A stretch of 64,000 bases of DNA. It comes from Burkholderiales bacterium (GTDB lineage Bacteria; Pseudomonadota; Gammaproteobacteria; Burkholderiales; Burkholderiaceae_C). Below the pieces are notes generated by a model. That model was not told the origin of the DNA. It was given only the letters and a program-made list of their open reading frames with translations, and did not search any database. Both the position numbers and the translations under genes were made by a program. Below are positions 29,324 to 38,897 of the stretch, piece by piece; position 1 is the stretch's first letter; each line of letters starts with the position of its first letter. The stretch is taken from contig JAFLDE010000010.1 of assembly GCA_017302655.1 (NCBI GenBank), positions 1-64,000 on the forward strand, in the 5' to 3' direction.

Positions 29324-31426
29324 TTACTTGCTACGCGCGGTGATGATCGCGTCGGCCACGTTCTTGGGAGCTTCGCTGTAGTGCTTGAACTCCATCGTGT
29401 AGGTGGCGCGGCCTTGCGACATCGAGCGCAGCGTGGTCGAGTAGCCGAACATCTCCGACAGCGGCACCTCTGCCTTGATGACTTTGCCACCACCGACCAT
29501 GTCATCCATGCCCTGAACCATGCCGCGGCGGCTGGACAGGTCACCCATCACCGAGCCAGCGTAGTCTTCCGGAGTCTCGACTTCCACGGCCATCATCGGC
29601 TCGAGGATGACGGGGCTGGCGCGGCGGCAAGCCTCCTTGAAGCCCATCGACGCGGCCATCTTGAACGCGTTTTCGTTCGAGTCCACTTCGTGGTACGAAC
29701 CGAAGGTCAGGGTGACCTTCACATCCACCACCGGGAAGCCGGCCAGCACACCGTTCGGCAGGGTATCAATGATGCCCTTCTCGACCGCAGGAATGAACTC
29801 GCGCGGCACCACGCCACCCTTGATGGCATCGACGAACTCGAAACCTTTGCCCGGCTCCTGAGGTTCGACGGTCAGCACCACGTGACCGTACTGACCCTTA
29901 CCGCCCGACTGGCGAACGAACTTTCCTTCGACGTCGGTGGCCGACTTGCGGATGGTTTCACGGTAGGCCACCTGCGGCTTGCCGACGTTGGCTTCCACGC
30001 CGAACTCGCGCTTCATGCGGTCGACGATGATTTCCAGGTGGAGCTCGCCCATGCCGGAGATGATGGTCTGACCAGACTCTTCGTCGGTGCGCAGGCGGAA
30101 GGAGGGATCCTCCTTGGCCAGGCGACCAAGCGCGATGCCCATCTTCTCTTGGTCGGCCTTGGTCTTGGGCTCAACAGCCTGCGAAATGACGGGCTCGGGG
30201 AAGACCATCTTTTCCAAGGTCACGACCGAGTCCGGATCGCACAGCGTCTCGCCCGTGGTCACTTCCTTCAGGCCCACGCAGGCAGCGATGTCGCCAGCCA
30301 GAATTTCCGAGATTTCCTCGCGCTGGTTGGCGTGCATCTGCAGGATTCGGCCGATGCGCTCCTTCTTGCCACGGATCGGGTTGAACACCGAGTCGCCAGA
30401 CTTCAGCACACCCGAGTACACGCGAACGAACGTCAGCTGACCCACGTACGGATCCGTCATCAGCTTGAAGGCCAGCGCGGAGAACTTCTCGGCGTCATCC
30501 GCATTGCGGGTAACAGGCTGCTCGTTCTCGTCGGTGCCGCTGACGGGCGGAATATCCACTGGCGAAGGCAGAAACTCGATCACCGCGTCGAGCATGCGCT
30601 GCACGCCCTTGTTCTTGAAGGCGGTGCCGCAGAGCATCGGCTGGATCTCGGTGGCAATGGTGCGCTGACGAATCGCGAGCTTGATCTCCTCCTCGGAGAG
30701 GTCGCCCGACTCCAAGTACTTGTTCATCAGCTCTTCGGTGGCCTCTGCCGCCGCTTCGACCATCTTCTCGCGCCACTCCTTGGCCACCTCGGCCAACTCG
30801 GCCGGGATGTCCTGGTACTCAAACTTCATGCCCTGGCTGGCCTCGTCCCAGATGATGGCCTTCATCTTGAACAGGTCAATCACACCCTTGAAGTTGTCTT
30901 CCGCGCCGATGGGAATGACCACCGGGACGGGGTTCGCCTTCAGGCGCGTCTTCATCTGGTCCACGACCTTGAAGAAGTTCGCGCCAGTGCGATCCATCTT
31001 GTTGACGAACGCCAGACGGGGCACCTTGTACTTGTTGGCTTGGCGCCAGACGGTCTCCGACTGCGGTTGCACACCACCCACGGCGCAATAGACCATGCAG
31101 GCGCCGTCGAGCACGCGCATCGAACGCTCCACCTCGATGGTGAAGTCGACGTGCCCCGGGGTGTCGATGATGTTGAAGCGGTGCTCCGGGAAGTTCATGT
31201 CCATGCCCTTCCAGAAGCAGGTCGTGGCAGCGGACGTGATGGTGATACCACGCTCCTGCTCCTGCTCCATCCAGTCCATCGTGGCGGCGCCGTCGTGCAC
31301 CTCACCGATCTTGTGGTTCACGCCGGTGTAGTAAAGGATGCGCTCGGTCGTGGTGGTCTTGCCGGCGTCAATGTGCGCGCTGATGCCGATGTTGCGATAG
31401 CGCTGGATGGGGGTCTTGCGGGCCAT
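29324..31426 (-). CDS. fusA: elongation factor G
   Basis: A 700-residue translocase. Its N-terminal G domain has [19 protein letters not shown] (G1), DTPGHVDFT (G3) and NKMD (G4). The EF-G-specific insert, domain II, and domain IV with the conserved [15 protein letters not shown] follow. The length is typical. It follows rpsG by 69 bp in the str operon. Confidence 0.97.
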   Translation of the reverse strand: MARKTPIQRYRNIGISAHIDAGKTTTTERILYYTGVNHKIGEVHDGAATMDWMEQEQERGITITSAATTCFWKGMDMNFPEHRFNIIDTPGHVDFTIEVERSMRVLDGACMVYCAVGGVQPQSETVWRQANKYKVPRLAFVNKMDRTGANFFKVVDQMKTRLKANPVPVVIPIGAEDNFKGVIDLFKMKAIIWDEASQGMKFEYQDIPAELAEVAKEWREKMVEAAAEATEELMNKYLESGDLSEEEIKLAIRQRTIATEIQPMLCGTAFKNKGVQRMLDAVIEFLPSPVDIPPVSGTDENEQPVTRNADDAEKFSALAFKLMTDPYVGQLTFVRVYSGVLKSGDSVFNPIRGKKERIGRILQMHANQREEISEILAGDIAACVGLKEVTTGETLCDPDSVVTLEKMVFPEPVISQAVEPKTKADQEKMGIALGRLAKEDPSFRLRTDEESGQTIISGMGELHLEIIVDRMKREFGVEANVGKPQVAYRETIRKSATDVEGKFVRQSGGKGQYGHVVLTVEPQEPGKGFEFVDAIKGGVVPREFIPAVEKGIIDTLPNGVLAGFPVVDVKVTLTFGSYHEVDSNENAFKMAASMGFKEACRRASPVILEPMMAVEVETPEDYAGSVMGDLSSRRGMVQGMDDMVGGGKVIKAEVPLSEMFGYSTTLRSMSQGRATYTMEFKHYSEAPKNVADAIITARSK

Positions 31427-31495
31427 GGTTTGCTCCGAAATGCGTGAGCCGCCTACGGGTTGGTAGTAACCCGAGGCGGCCGAAGGGGCTGAAGT

Positions 31496-31966
31496 TTAGA
31501 AGCGGAAGTGCGAGAAGGCCTTGTTGGCCTCGGCCATGCGGTGAACCTCGTCACGCTTCTTCATGGCACCGCCGCGGCCTTCTGCGGCCTCCAGCAGTTC
31601 ATTGGCCAGACGCAGGGCCATCGACTTCTCACCACGCTTGCGCGCCGACTCCTTCAACCAGCGCATGGCCAGGGCCATGCGGCGGACGGGGCGAACTTCC
31701 ACGGGAACTTGGTAGTTCGCACCACCCACGCGGCGGGACTTCACCTCCACCAGCGGCTTGATATTGTTCAGCGCGGTCGTGAACACTTCCAACGGATCCT
31801 TGCCGGATTTCTTCTCGACCTGCTCAAAGGCACCGTAAATGATGCGCTCGGCGACCGCCTTCTTGCCCGACTCCATGATCACGTTCATGAACTTGGACAG
31901 GTCAACGTTGTGGAACTTCGGATCCGGCAGGATCTCGCGCTTGGGTACTTCACGACGACGTGGCAT
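31496..31966 (-). CDS. rpsG: 30S ribosomal protein S7
   Basis: A 156-residue head-nucleating S7, starting [19 protein letters not shown]. The beta-hairpin region around [15 protein letters not shown] and the C-terminal [12 protein letters not shown] are typical. It lies 102 bp after rpsL; in E. coli S7 represses its operon through the rpsL-rpsG gap. Confidence 0.97.
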   Translation of the reverse strand: MPRRREVPKREILPDPKFHNVDLSKFMNVIMESGKKAVAERIIYGAFEQVEKKSGKDPLEVFTTALNNIKPLVEVKSRRVGGANYQVPVEVRPVRRMALAMRWLKESARKRGEKSMALRLANELLEAAEGRGGAMKKRDEVHRMAEANKAFSHFRF

Positions 31967-32068
31967 TTCTCTTCCTAACTTTGCTTCAGTTGGCCTTCTT
32001 CAGGCCTCGGGCGGCCATCAACTGCATCGCCCACTTACTCGATCGCACCAATTCGGTGCAACCAACGA

Positions 32069-32443
32069 TTACTTCTTCGGACGCTTGGCGCCGTACTTCG
32101 AGCGCGACTGCTTGCGATCCTTGACGCCCTGCAAGTCCAGAGAACCGCGGACGATGTGGTAGCGCACACCCGGCAAGTCCTTCACACGGCCGCCGCGCAC
32201 CAGCACGACGCTGTGCTCTTGCAGGTTGTGGCCTTCACCGCCGATGTACGAGATGACCTCAAACCCGTTGGTCAGGCGCACCTTGGCGACCTTGCGAAGC
32301 GCCGAGTTCGGCTTCTTCGGGGTAGTGGTGTAGACGCGGGTGCAAACACCGCGGCGCTGCGGGCAGTTCTGCATCGCAGGCGACTTGGACTTCGTGACCT
32401 CGGCCTGACGGCCTTGGCGCACGAGCTGATTGATGGTTGGCAT
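32069..32443 (-). CDS. rpsL: 30S ribosomal protein S12
   Basis: A 124-residue S12, starting [15 protein letters not shown] 32443 is chosen because upstream residues do not match the family. The decoding-site segments [15 protein letters not shown] and [13 protein letters not shown] carry the wild-type Lys residues, so no streptomycin-resistance substitution is apparent. It is the first gene of the str operon. Its usual upstream neighbour rpoC lies 30 kb away here. Confidence 0.97.
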   Translation of the reverse strand: MPTINQLVRQGRQAEVTKSKSPAMQNCPQRRGVCTRVYTTTPKKPNSALRKVAKVRLTNGFEVISYIGGEGHNLQEHSVVLVRGGRVKDLPGVRYHIVRGSLDLQGVKDRKQSRSKYGAKRPKK

Positions 32444-32547
32444 TACTGACTTGTTCCCGTTTGAAGTCAACGACAATCCGGTTTTCGCCAGTGCCCTTCC
32501 GCGCAAGCACGCGGGCGCACCTCGGCCAAACCGAAGAAAAGCCGACG

Positions 32548-32575
32548 ATTATATGCAGACGGGCATCCGTGGCAA
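32548..32575 (-). promoter_or_regulatory. predicted sigma70 promoter of the rpsL (str) operon
   Basis: On the minus strand TTGCCA (32570-32575), 16 bp, then a perfect TATAAT (32548-32553). It is about 100 bp upstream of rpsL. The -10 box coincides with the start codon of the divergent PIN-domain gene (ATG at 32553), and the -35 lies inside that gene. Confidence 0.75.
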
Positions 32576-33050
32576 CCCGGGTTCACCACCGCCGTTGCTC
32601 GATGCAGCCCGGGCACCACAAACCGACAACTGGATCGTCCTCGACACCAACGTCTTGCTCGATCTCTGGCTGTTTTGCAACCCTTCCACGGCCTGGGTGG
32701 CCGAGGCCTTGCAAGAGGGTTCGCTTCAGTGGCTGGCCACCGAGGCCATGCTGGAAGAGTTGAAGTGGGTCGCTGACCGAGCCTTCCCCGCCCGTTACGT
32801 TCGAAACCCTTCCTTTCTCGCAGCACCTGCGCGGATCGTTCCTGCATCCGCCCCATGCCTTGAACTGCGCTGCCGCGACGCCTCGGATCAAATGTTCGTA
32901 GACCTCGCCAAGGCCGCCCAGGCTCCGCTGTGGACCCGCGATCGCGACCTACTGGCTCTGCGCAGGCGCGCGGCTCACATGGGTGTGCTGATCGAAACGC
33001 CCGAGCAGGCAAGGCTGCGACTGCACCCTACTCCCGATGTCGGACGCTAA
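32553..33050 (+). CDS. PIN-domain protein (orphan, putative RNase)
   Basis: A 165-residue protein with a PIN nuclease fold: VLDTNVLLDLW (Asp31), an acidic residue in MLEELKWV, and DQMFVDLAKAAQAPLWTRDRDLL with two late Asp residues, the expected Mg2+-binding set. PIN proteins are single-strand RNases, often toxins of VapBC pairs. No small antitoxin gene is adjacent, and the sequence looks closer to the stand-alone COG1569 group. The first 25 residues are low-complexity and overlap the divergent rpsL promoter, so the true start could be further downstream. It is 9 bp before the cupin gene. Confidence 0.75.
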   Translation: MQTGIRGNPGSPPPLLDAARAPQTDNWIVLDTNVLLDLWLFCNPSTAWVAEALQEGSLQWLATEAMLEELKWVADRAFPARYVRNPSFLAAPARIVPASAPCLELRCRDASDQMFVDLAKAAQAPLWTRDRDLLALRRRAAHMGVLIETPEQARLRLHPTPDVGR

Positions 33051-33059
33051 GGAGCACAA

Positions 33060-34076
33060 ATGCGCGCCATCAGAACCATCGAACGAATCAACAAGTCAGA
33101 GTTTGAGGAGAGCGTCGCTTCGGGCTACGAGCCGGTCGTGGTCCGCCAGGTGGTCAAGGAGTGGCCGTTGGTTCAGCAAGGGCTCCGCGGCCTTGAGCCC
33201 GCGCTGGAGTACCTGCAAAGGTTTGATCAAGGGCAACGCGTGGACGGAGTGCTGGCGCGCCCAGGGCCGCATCGCGCTTTCGGCTATCGGGAAGGGCTGA
33301 GCGGATTTAACTTCGTGCACGAGAAGCGCACCTTGCCAGAGCTGTTCGAGCAACTCTGGCGCTACAGCCAGTTCCCCGAACCTCCCTGCCTGGCCGTTCA
33401 AAGCGCGCTGGTCAGCCATGTGCTGAGCGGGCTGGAGCGGGAGAACCCATGCCCGCTGTTGAGCGAATCGGTGTCGCCGCGCATCTGGATTGGCAACCGG
33501 GCCTCGGTGCCTGCGCACTTCGACGACTCACACAACCTGGCTTGCGTCGCAGCCGGTCGGCGTCGCTTCACGCTACTGCCCCCTGCCTGCGCTCCACTGC
33601 TTTACTTGGGCCCGCCTGATCACGCCCCCACCGGCGCACCGGTGACGGTCATCCCCAACTTGCACGCCGCCAGCGCCGCAGATTTCCCCCTTTTGGCGCA
33701 GGCGCTGGAACAAGCGCAGGTGGCCGACCTGGAGCCTGGGGACGCGATCTACATCCCACCGCTTTGGTTTCATCAGGTCGAAGCCCTCGCGCCGCAGTTG
33801 AACATCCTGATGAACTATTGGTGGCGGCCACAGCCCGCTGCGGGCCGCTCCGACGACCTGCATCTTGCGGCCATGCGGCTGGCCATGCTGGCATTCCGTC
33901 ACCTGCCCGATGGTGAACGGGAAGGCTGGCGGGCGTTACTCGATCACTATGTCTTTGGCGCCCGTGCCGATGCACTAGACCATATTCCCGAAGCTCAGCG
34001 CCACTTGTTCGGCACTATCAGCGCTGACCGAGACGCTGCCCTTCGCAAGGAACTCAGAGACCGCTTGGGCGCTTGA
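33060..34076 (+). CDS. cupin_8/JmjC-like protein (putative 2-oxoglutarate/Fe(II) enzyme)
   Basis: A 338-residue protein of the FIH-like cupin_8 family. The metal triad can be read as His153-x-Asp155 (PAHFDDSHN) and His238 (PPLWFHQVEAL). CVAAGRRRFTLLPP follows the HxD strand, as in the family. Such proteins hydroxylate proteins, peptides or small molecules; this subfamily is found beside TonB receptors and tryptophan-halogenase-like genes. No signal peptide, so cytoplasmic. It is homologous to the 60066-61073 protein in module B. Its TGA abuts the TAG of the convergent halogenase gene with no spacer. Confidence 0.85.
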   Translation: MRAIRTIERINKSEFEESVASGYEPVVVRQVVKEWPLVQQGLRGLEPALEYLQRFDQGQRVDGVLARPGPHRAFGYREGLSGFNFVHEKRTLPELFEQLWRYSQFPEPPCLAVQSALVSHVLSGLERENPCPLLSESVSPRIWIGNRASVPAHFDDSHNLACVAAGRRRFTLLPPACAPLLYLGPPDHAPTGAPVTVIPNLHAASAADFPLLAQALEQAQVADLEPGDAIYIPPLWFHQVEALAPQLNILMNYWWRPQPAAGRSDDLHLAAMRLAMLAFRHLPDGEREGWRALLDHYVFGARADALDHIPEAQRHLFGTISADRDAALRKELRDRLGA

Positions 34077-35681
34077 CTACCAGAGGTAGAGCTGAAGCGT
34101 CTTGTCTCCAAGTCTCGGCGGAATGTCCGCGAGCAGGTCGCGGTGATCGGGGAAGTTCGTCGCGCTTCGAGCCACGAAGTCGTCCACCGCATCCAGGCGA
34201 TGCCTGGCCTGGTGCGCGGAAGGTGGCTGGAGATCCTGTGCGTCCGGAAAGATGCCCATGCCCGCCAGCAGTGCATACCAGGAGACGATCGGATAGCCCT
34301 GACCATAGCGTCCGGCACGCAGGGCAGGCGCCAGCGGTTGACGAGACATCCAGGTCATCAACACGCCCTGAAGCGAGGGCGACATCGCCATGTTTTCGGC
34401 ATTGGCTCGCCAGTAATCCGTATCGGTTCGGGAGTTGGTCTTGTAATGCGCAACGATGTAGTCGCGCGTGTTCTCAAAGCGGGTGCGCATTCCGTCATTG
34501 AAGCGCTGCTGAGCGGCTTCTCCGAGATCACCTAGCTCCAAGGCTTCCACCAGCATGGCCGCCGTTCGTTGCACGAACAAGAGCGCCGTGGCTTCCAAGG
34601 GTTCGATAAAGCCCTGGGAGAGCCCAATTGAAACGCAGTTGCGGTTCCAGATCTTGGCCATCCGGCCCACGCGCATTTTCAGGTGGCGGGCCGGCACATC
34701 GGCGTCCAGCAGGGCCAAGTGTTGGCGCAATTCGGTCTCTGCTTGGTCGGCACTGCAGTGTGCGCTGCTGTACACGTAACCGTTGCCGTTGCGCTGGGTC
34801 AACGGAATCTTCCAAGCCCAGCCATGTCTCAAGGCGGTGGACACCGTTTGCGACTCGATCTGTGCATCTGGTGCTGAGGGCAAGGCAATCGCAGCATCGT
34901 TGAACAGGTTCTCGCTGTACGAGATGAACGGCGTCTTCAGCGCCTGGCCGATGAGCAAGGAGGCAAAGCCCGTGCAGTCCACAAAGAAGTCGGCATGCAA
35001 GCTCTCACCACCGTCCAATCGCAAGCTGGAAATGTCGCCGCGCTCGTCCAATTGCACGTGCTCGACATGGCGCTGCAGGTGCTGAACACCCCGTTGAACC
35101 GCCTTGCGCCCGAGGAACTGGCCCAGCAGGGTCGCGTCGAAGTGGTAGCCGTACCAGACATCGAAGGGGAAGTTCGCCGGCGCGCGGGGCGCCCGGCCTT
35201 GCCTTGCCAAGGCAGCTGCCACGAAGAAGCGATCTGGATGGGCAGCAACGTCGGCCCCCTCCAGCCTGGCATGCACGTTGTCCACGAAGGGGTGCATGGT
35301 CAGGTTGTCGAGCATCGACACGAAGGGGTGGAAATAGCGCTCGAAGCCTGGCTTGGTCGACCAGCCCTGGAAAGTGATGCCGCTCTTGTACGTGGCGTGG
35401 CAGGCCGGCATCCATTCGGACTCCTCGATACCCAGCACATCGAAGAAGTTGCGCAGCCAAGGTGTGGAGCCCTCTCCGACGCCAATAATCCCGACCTGAG
35501 GCGACTCCAGCACCGTCACCTTCAGACGCGGGCCGAAAGAAGTGGTGGCCAGCATCAGCGCGGACATCCAGCCCGCCGTGCCGCCTCCGACCACGCATAC
35601 ATGCTGGATCGGGGGCTCGCTGCCGGTCGCCAACGAACGCGTGGCGATGTACTGATCGATGACGGTAGCAGTCTCGCTCAT
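34077..35681 (-). CDS. flavin-dependent tryptophan halogenase family protein (module A)
   Basis: A 534-residue FAD enzyme. The dinucleotide-binding motif GGGTAGW lies at 32-38. GVGEGSTPWL (68-76) and Lys99 in ATYKSGITF correspond to the catalytic lysine that forms the haloamine in PrnA/RebH. The halogenase signature WxWxIP is intact (W288-A-W290-K-I-P). GFIEPLEAT carries the active-site glutamate region. Related enzymes from TonB gene clusters (BrvH and Xanthomonas Xcc halogenases) halogenate indoles in vitro. A separate flavin reductase would be needed; none is encoded here. Start ATG 35681 (MSETATVID) is chosen over an upstream frame running into the terminator. It lies 74 bp after the TonB receptor. 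Confidence 0.85.
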   Translation of the reverse strand: MSETATVIDQYIATRSLATGSEPPIQHVCVVGGGTAGWMSALMLATTSFGPRLKVTVLESPQVGIIGVGEGSTPWLRNFFDVLGIEESEWMPACHATYKSGITFQGWSTKPGFERYFHPFVSMLDNLTMHPFVDNVHARLEGADVAAHPDRFFVAAALARQGRAPRAPANFPFDVWYGYHFDATLLGQFLGRKAVQRGVQHLQRHVEHVQLDERGDISSLRLDGGESLHADFFVDCTGFASLLIGQALKTPFISYSENLFNDAAIALPSAPDAQIESQTVSTALRHGWAWKIPLTQRNGNGYVYSSAHCSADQAETELRQHLALLDADVPARHLKMRVGRMAKIWNRNCVSIGLSQGFIEPLEATALLFVQRTAAMLVEALELGDLGEAAQQRFNDGMRTRFENTRDYIVAHYKTNSRTDTDYWRANAENMAMSPSLQGVLMTWMSRQPLAPALRAGRYGQGYPIVSWYALLAGMGIFPDAQDLQPPSAHQARHRLDAVDDFVARSATNFPDHRDLLADIPPRLGDKTLQLYLW

Positions 35682-35692
35682 GGCGGCATCCC

Positions 35693-35727
35693 AAAGAAAA
35701 AGGGGAACGTGGTGGGCACGTTCCCCT
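35693..35727 (-). terminator. intrinsic terminator between TonB receptor and halogenase (module A)
   Basis: An 11-bp stem AGGGGAACGTG / CACGTTCCCCT with a 5-base loop. It is followed in the transcript by TTTTTCTTT. It lies 28 bp after the receptor stop and 12 bp before the halogenase ATG, so it probably attenuates halogenase expression relative to the receptor. Confidence 0.8.
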
Positions 35728-35755
35728 GGGTGCAATGCGCTGTGCGCTTAGGGTG

Positions 35756-38554
35756 TCAGTACTTGACGCGTGCAGTCAGGTAGAACTGGCGTCCATTTTG
35801 GTAGATGGCGCGCGGCTGAACCTCCGAAGCGTAGTACTTCAGCTTGGGGTTGTTCAGGTTCTGTGCGTCCAGGCTGATCGCAAAGTGCTGGCTGAACTTG
35901 TAGCCCAGCGAAGCCGACAACACTCCATTGGCCTTCTGGTAGTAGTCCGTGGCGCGATCAGAGCCGATGAAGATGTCATCGGTCAGGCTGTAGTTGACGC
36001 GCAGCGACAGCGAGTCGTTTTCGAAGTAGCCGCCCAGATTGAGCGTGTTCTTCACATTGCCACGCAGCACTTTGCCATCCTCGTCGTGCCCGTTGGACAA
36101 CGTGTAGTTCGCGTTGACACCGAAGTTGGCCGCCACCGGCATCTCAAAGGCAAACTCCAGACCGGTGACTGAGGCCTTCTTGTTGGCCAAGCCGGTGATC
36201 ACGAACTGGCGGTTCACCAACTGCTGAACGGGGCCAGGAACGGTATTGCCGAGCAACACCGGATAGGTGCCGGTGAAGGTGCCATTGGTGATGTAGCTGC
36301 TCATCTCCATGTGGAAGGTACCGACCGACACAAACGATCGAGGCGCGAAGTACCACTCCAGATTGGCGTCGAAGTTGGTCGAACGGATCGGCTTCAGGTC
36401 GGCATTGCCGGCCGTGCCTCCCCCCACCGTGGTGTTGTCCAGGAACATACCCGTGGTGTTCAGCGACGTGAACGCAGACAGGGCCGTGTAGTCGGCGCGG
36501 GTGATGGTGCGACTCAGTGCCAGGCGACCCACCACGTCCTTGCTCACATCCACTCGCAGGCTGGCGCTGGGGAGGAAGTCGGTGTAGGTTCGGTTGCTGC
36601 TGGTGGCGTTGAAGTTGCCGAACAGCGAACTGACATCTGGGGTCTCGTTAGGGAAGCTGGCTCGGAACGAGCCCGAGGTCTGCTCGGTTCGCACCACGCG
36701 CAAGCCGACGTTGCCGCTCCAGCCTTCACCCTCCAGATTGCCCTGAATGTAGGCAGCGGTGGACGTCTCCTTGACGTTGTACTCGCCGCCATCGCCGGGA
36801 GAGCGCCGCGCCACCGGGTCGCGGTTGGTGAACTTGGCGTTGTAGGCGGCCAGCACGTCTGCGGGGATGTACCCGATGTTGGTTGGGAAACCCGTACCTA
36901 GTCCACTGCCAAAGTTGCCGGGGTAGTTGTTCGTCAGCGCGGGCAGGCTGGAGAAGGGCGACAGTGCGGGAGCGTCGTTGCCATTGGCGTCCGCACAGGC
37001 GCTCGGCTTGCTCCAGTCCCAGGGGCCGACGCGGTAGGGCGCGCCACTTGCGCAGCCCGGGCCTTGGTTGACCGTCGCGTCCGTGTAGCGCTTGTGCTCG
37101 GCCTGGCGCGCGCCGAACTTCAGGCTGCGCAATACGCCAGAGTCCAACGTGTACTCCGCATCCAATTGAGCCCAGCTCTCCTGGTCGTGGACCTGCACGT
37201 TCTGGGTACCAAAGATCCAGTCGAGGCCCATCGAGGGGTTAGTGAACCCGAAGGACGGCGCCGCATCGTTCCCGTTCAGAGCGAAGTTCGCCTTGGTGGT
37301 GCGGATGGCCAGTTCGACCACGTCTTGGCTGACCGTCTTGCCCTTGCCCTTGGAGTTGCCCACGCTGGCGTTCAGCACCAGGGCATCACTGACCTTGAGC
37401 GTCCCGTCCAGGCTCACGAAGCCGCTTTCGGCTGAGGCCTTGCGAGAAATCATGTCGTAGTAGCCTGCGGTGGACGCACTGGCCCAGTCGAAGGTCGCTT
37501 TGGCCAGGGTCTTGACCCCGTTCTTGTCGGTGGCCACCTGATAGTTCGAAATCGTGGCCCCATTGACCAGACCCGGACGCGGGGCAATCAGATAGTTGCG
37601 GTTGTAGTTGTCGGCATCCATCTTGGATGAGAAGCCGGTCAAGAGCAGATCCAGGTCCTTGGTGGGACGGAACTGCGCGCGCACCAAGCCACCCTTGCGC
37701 TCACGCTCCTGTGTGAAGTAGGCGCTACCAATCAGGTCGGGGACGTACACGCCTTCCAAGTCGGGACGTGCAGCAATCAGCTGAGGCGCATTGTCCTTGG
37801 TCAGCTGATTGATGAAGCCCAGGGTCTCGACCCCGTCGCGGCGCAAGCTGCGCTTCTCGGAGAACGCTTGCACCAGCAGGCCGAATGTCTTGTCTTCGCT
37901 GCGATAGTTCAGCAAAGCGCTGATTTGCGGGTCAGTCTTCTTGGGCAGGTCGGCGTACACCGCTCCAATGCCCGCCTCGAAGGTCAGAGGCTTGGAGAAA
38001 TCCAGTGGGCGGCGGGTAATGATGTTCACCGATCCAGCTGTGCCACCCTCTACCAGCGAAGCTTCGGAGCTCTTGCGCACCTCTACCCGCGCGACCAGTT
38101 CAGAAGGCAAGAGCGCATAGCTGACGCTGCGCCCCACGCCGGCGCCGGTCTGGTCCAGCACGAACCAGTCCCCATTGGCGATGCCGTGGCCGTCCAACAG
38201 GGTTTGCGTCAAGCTAGGGTTGGTGCCACGCAGGCCCACGCGGTCGCGCTCATCAAAGCCACCCGAGCCACCGGCCGGGCTGTTGAGCACAGAAACGCCG
38301 GGTACCCGCGCCAGCGAATCGGCGACGTTTTTGTCCGGCATCTTGCCGATGTCTTCGGCCGTGATGACGTCCACATGCGCCTCTGCCTTGCGCTTGACGT
38401 TGATGGCTTGCTGCAACGACGCACGAATGCCCGTCACCACCACCGTCTCCAGTTGCTGGGGGTTGGTGGCTTGGGGCGAGGTCTGGGCCAGCACGGCGGC
38501 CGGCAGGGTCAGCAGCACCGCAGCGGCGTGAATCGGCGTAGGGCGGAACTTCAT
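35756..38554 (-). CDS. TonB-dependent receptor (TIGR01782-like), module A
   Basis: A 932-residue outer-membrane receptor. Signal peptide residues 1-23 (LPAAVLA/QT); TonB box-like ETVVVTG at 36-42; a plug domain with ITAEDIGKMPDKNVADSLARVPGV and the GLRGTNPSLTQTLLDG block; a 22-strand barrel ending in the aromatic YLTARVKY. The IGKxPDxNxADSL signature marks the Xanthomonas/Caulobacter-type receptor family used for glycan uptake. Start ATG 38554 (MKFRPTP) gives the signal peptide. Next to a chitinase and nag genes, it likely imports chito-oligosaccharides. Its 343 bp upstream region contains two TGGTA-type direct repeats. Confidence 0.92.
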   Translation of the reverse strand: MKFRPTPIHAAAVLLTLPAAVLAQTSPQATNPQQLETVVVTGIRASLQQAINVKRKAEAHVDVITAEDIGKMPDKNVADSLARVPGVSVLNSPAGGSGGFDERDRVGLRGTNPSLTQTLLDGHGIANGDWFVLDQTGAGVGRSVSYALLPSELVARVEVRKSSEASLVEGGTAGSVNIITRRPLDFSKPLTFEAGIGAVYADLPKKTDPQISALLNYRSEDKTFGLLVQAFSEKRSLRRDGVETLGFINQLTKDNAPQLIAARPDLEGVYVPDLIGSAYFTQERERKGGLVRAQFRPTKDLDLLLTGFSSKMDADNYNRNYLIAPRPGLVNGATISNYQVATDKNGVKTLAKATFDWASASTAGYYDMISRKASAESGFVSLDGTLKVSDALVLNASVGNSKGKGKTVSQDVVELAIRTTKANFALNGNDAAPSFGFTNPSMGLDWIFGTQNVQVHDQESWAQLDAEYTLDSGVLRSLKFGARQAEHKRYTDATVNQGPGCASGAPYRVGPWDWSKPSACADANGNDAPALSPFSSLPALTNNYPGNFGSGLGTGFPTNIGYIPADVLAAYNAKFTNRDPVARRSPGDGGEYNVKETSTAAYIQGNLEGEGWSGNVGLRVVRTEQTSGSFRASFPNETPDVSSLFGNFNATSSNRTYTDFLPSASLRVDVSKDVVGRLALSRTITRADYTALSAFTSLNTTGMFLDNTTVGGGTAGNADLKPIRSTNFDANLEWYFAPRSFVSVGTFHMEMSSYITNGTFTGTYPVLLGNTVPGPVQQLVNRQFVITGLANKKASVTGLEFAFEMPVAANFGVNANYTLSNGHDEDGKVLRGNVKNTLNLGGYFENDSLSLRVNYSLTDDIFIGSDRATDYYQKANGVLSASLGYKFSQHFAISLDAQNLNNPKLKYYASEVQPRAIYQNGRQFYLTARVKY

Positions 38555-38642
38555 GAGTGACTCTCCAGGGTGGTAAGGGGTGTGGTTCGCATTGGCATGC
38601 CAGTGATAGCGAATCGCATGCATGGGACTATAGCCTTACTGC

Positions 38643-38659
38643 AATCCACTTTGCTACCA
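38643..38659 (-). promoter_or_regulatory. candidate GntR site C upstream of TonB receptor
   Basis: On the minus strand TGGTAGCAAAGTGGATT: two TGG half-sites with an 11 bp period, 89-105 bp upstream of the receptor ATG. It shares the pattern TGGTAKYNRASTGG with sites at 38808, 47579 and 47614. Confidence 0.5.
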
Positions 38660-38807
38660 GTGGTTCACACGTACTTTCCCGAATGAAGACCAGTATGCAC
38701 AGATGGCACTACCGCCCACTCGATATCGCTGCAGGGCGTCGTATTGAGATCGAGGCCTGCAAGGGTGGCGCACAGATCGACGCCACGCAGTCAAGCCTGT
38801 CGCAGAG

Positions 38808-38824
38808 TGGTATTTAAGTGGCAT
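38808..38824 (+). promoter_or_regulatory. candidate GntR site B, receptor-chitinase intergenic region
   Basis: TGGTATTTAAGTGGCAT, again with an 11 bp period between TGG half-sites. It lies in the 38555-38897 gap, which is otherwise non-coding: 254 bp upstream of the receptor and 74 bp beyond the chitinase stop. Confidence 0.5.
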
Positions 38825-38897
38825 TTTGTCGACCTGCCAAAGGCCGCCGCAATCCGCCATCTGCCTTGGTTGCACCCCGCCGACGACTCGCCCTGCC

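Noticed and set aside
29381..31447. 688-codon plus-strand frame antisense to fusA (and a similar one antisense to tuf)
   Set aside because: Classic antisense frames produced by codon bias of highly expressed genes; His/Asp/Val-rich translation with no domains.
32553..33050. PIN gene considered as the toxin of a VapBC module
   Set aside because: No small antitoxin frame lies next to it; the upstream sequence is the rpsL promoter and leader, and downstream is a cupin gene.
38555..38897. Search for a small gene in the receptor-chitinase gap
   Set aside because: Frames there are short and lack ribosome-binding sites; the region is better explained by regulatory repeats B and C.
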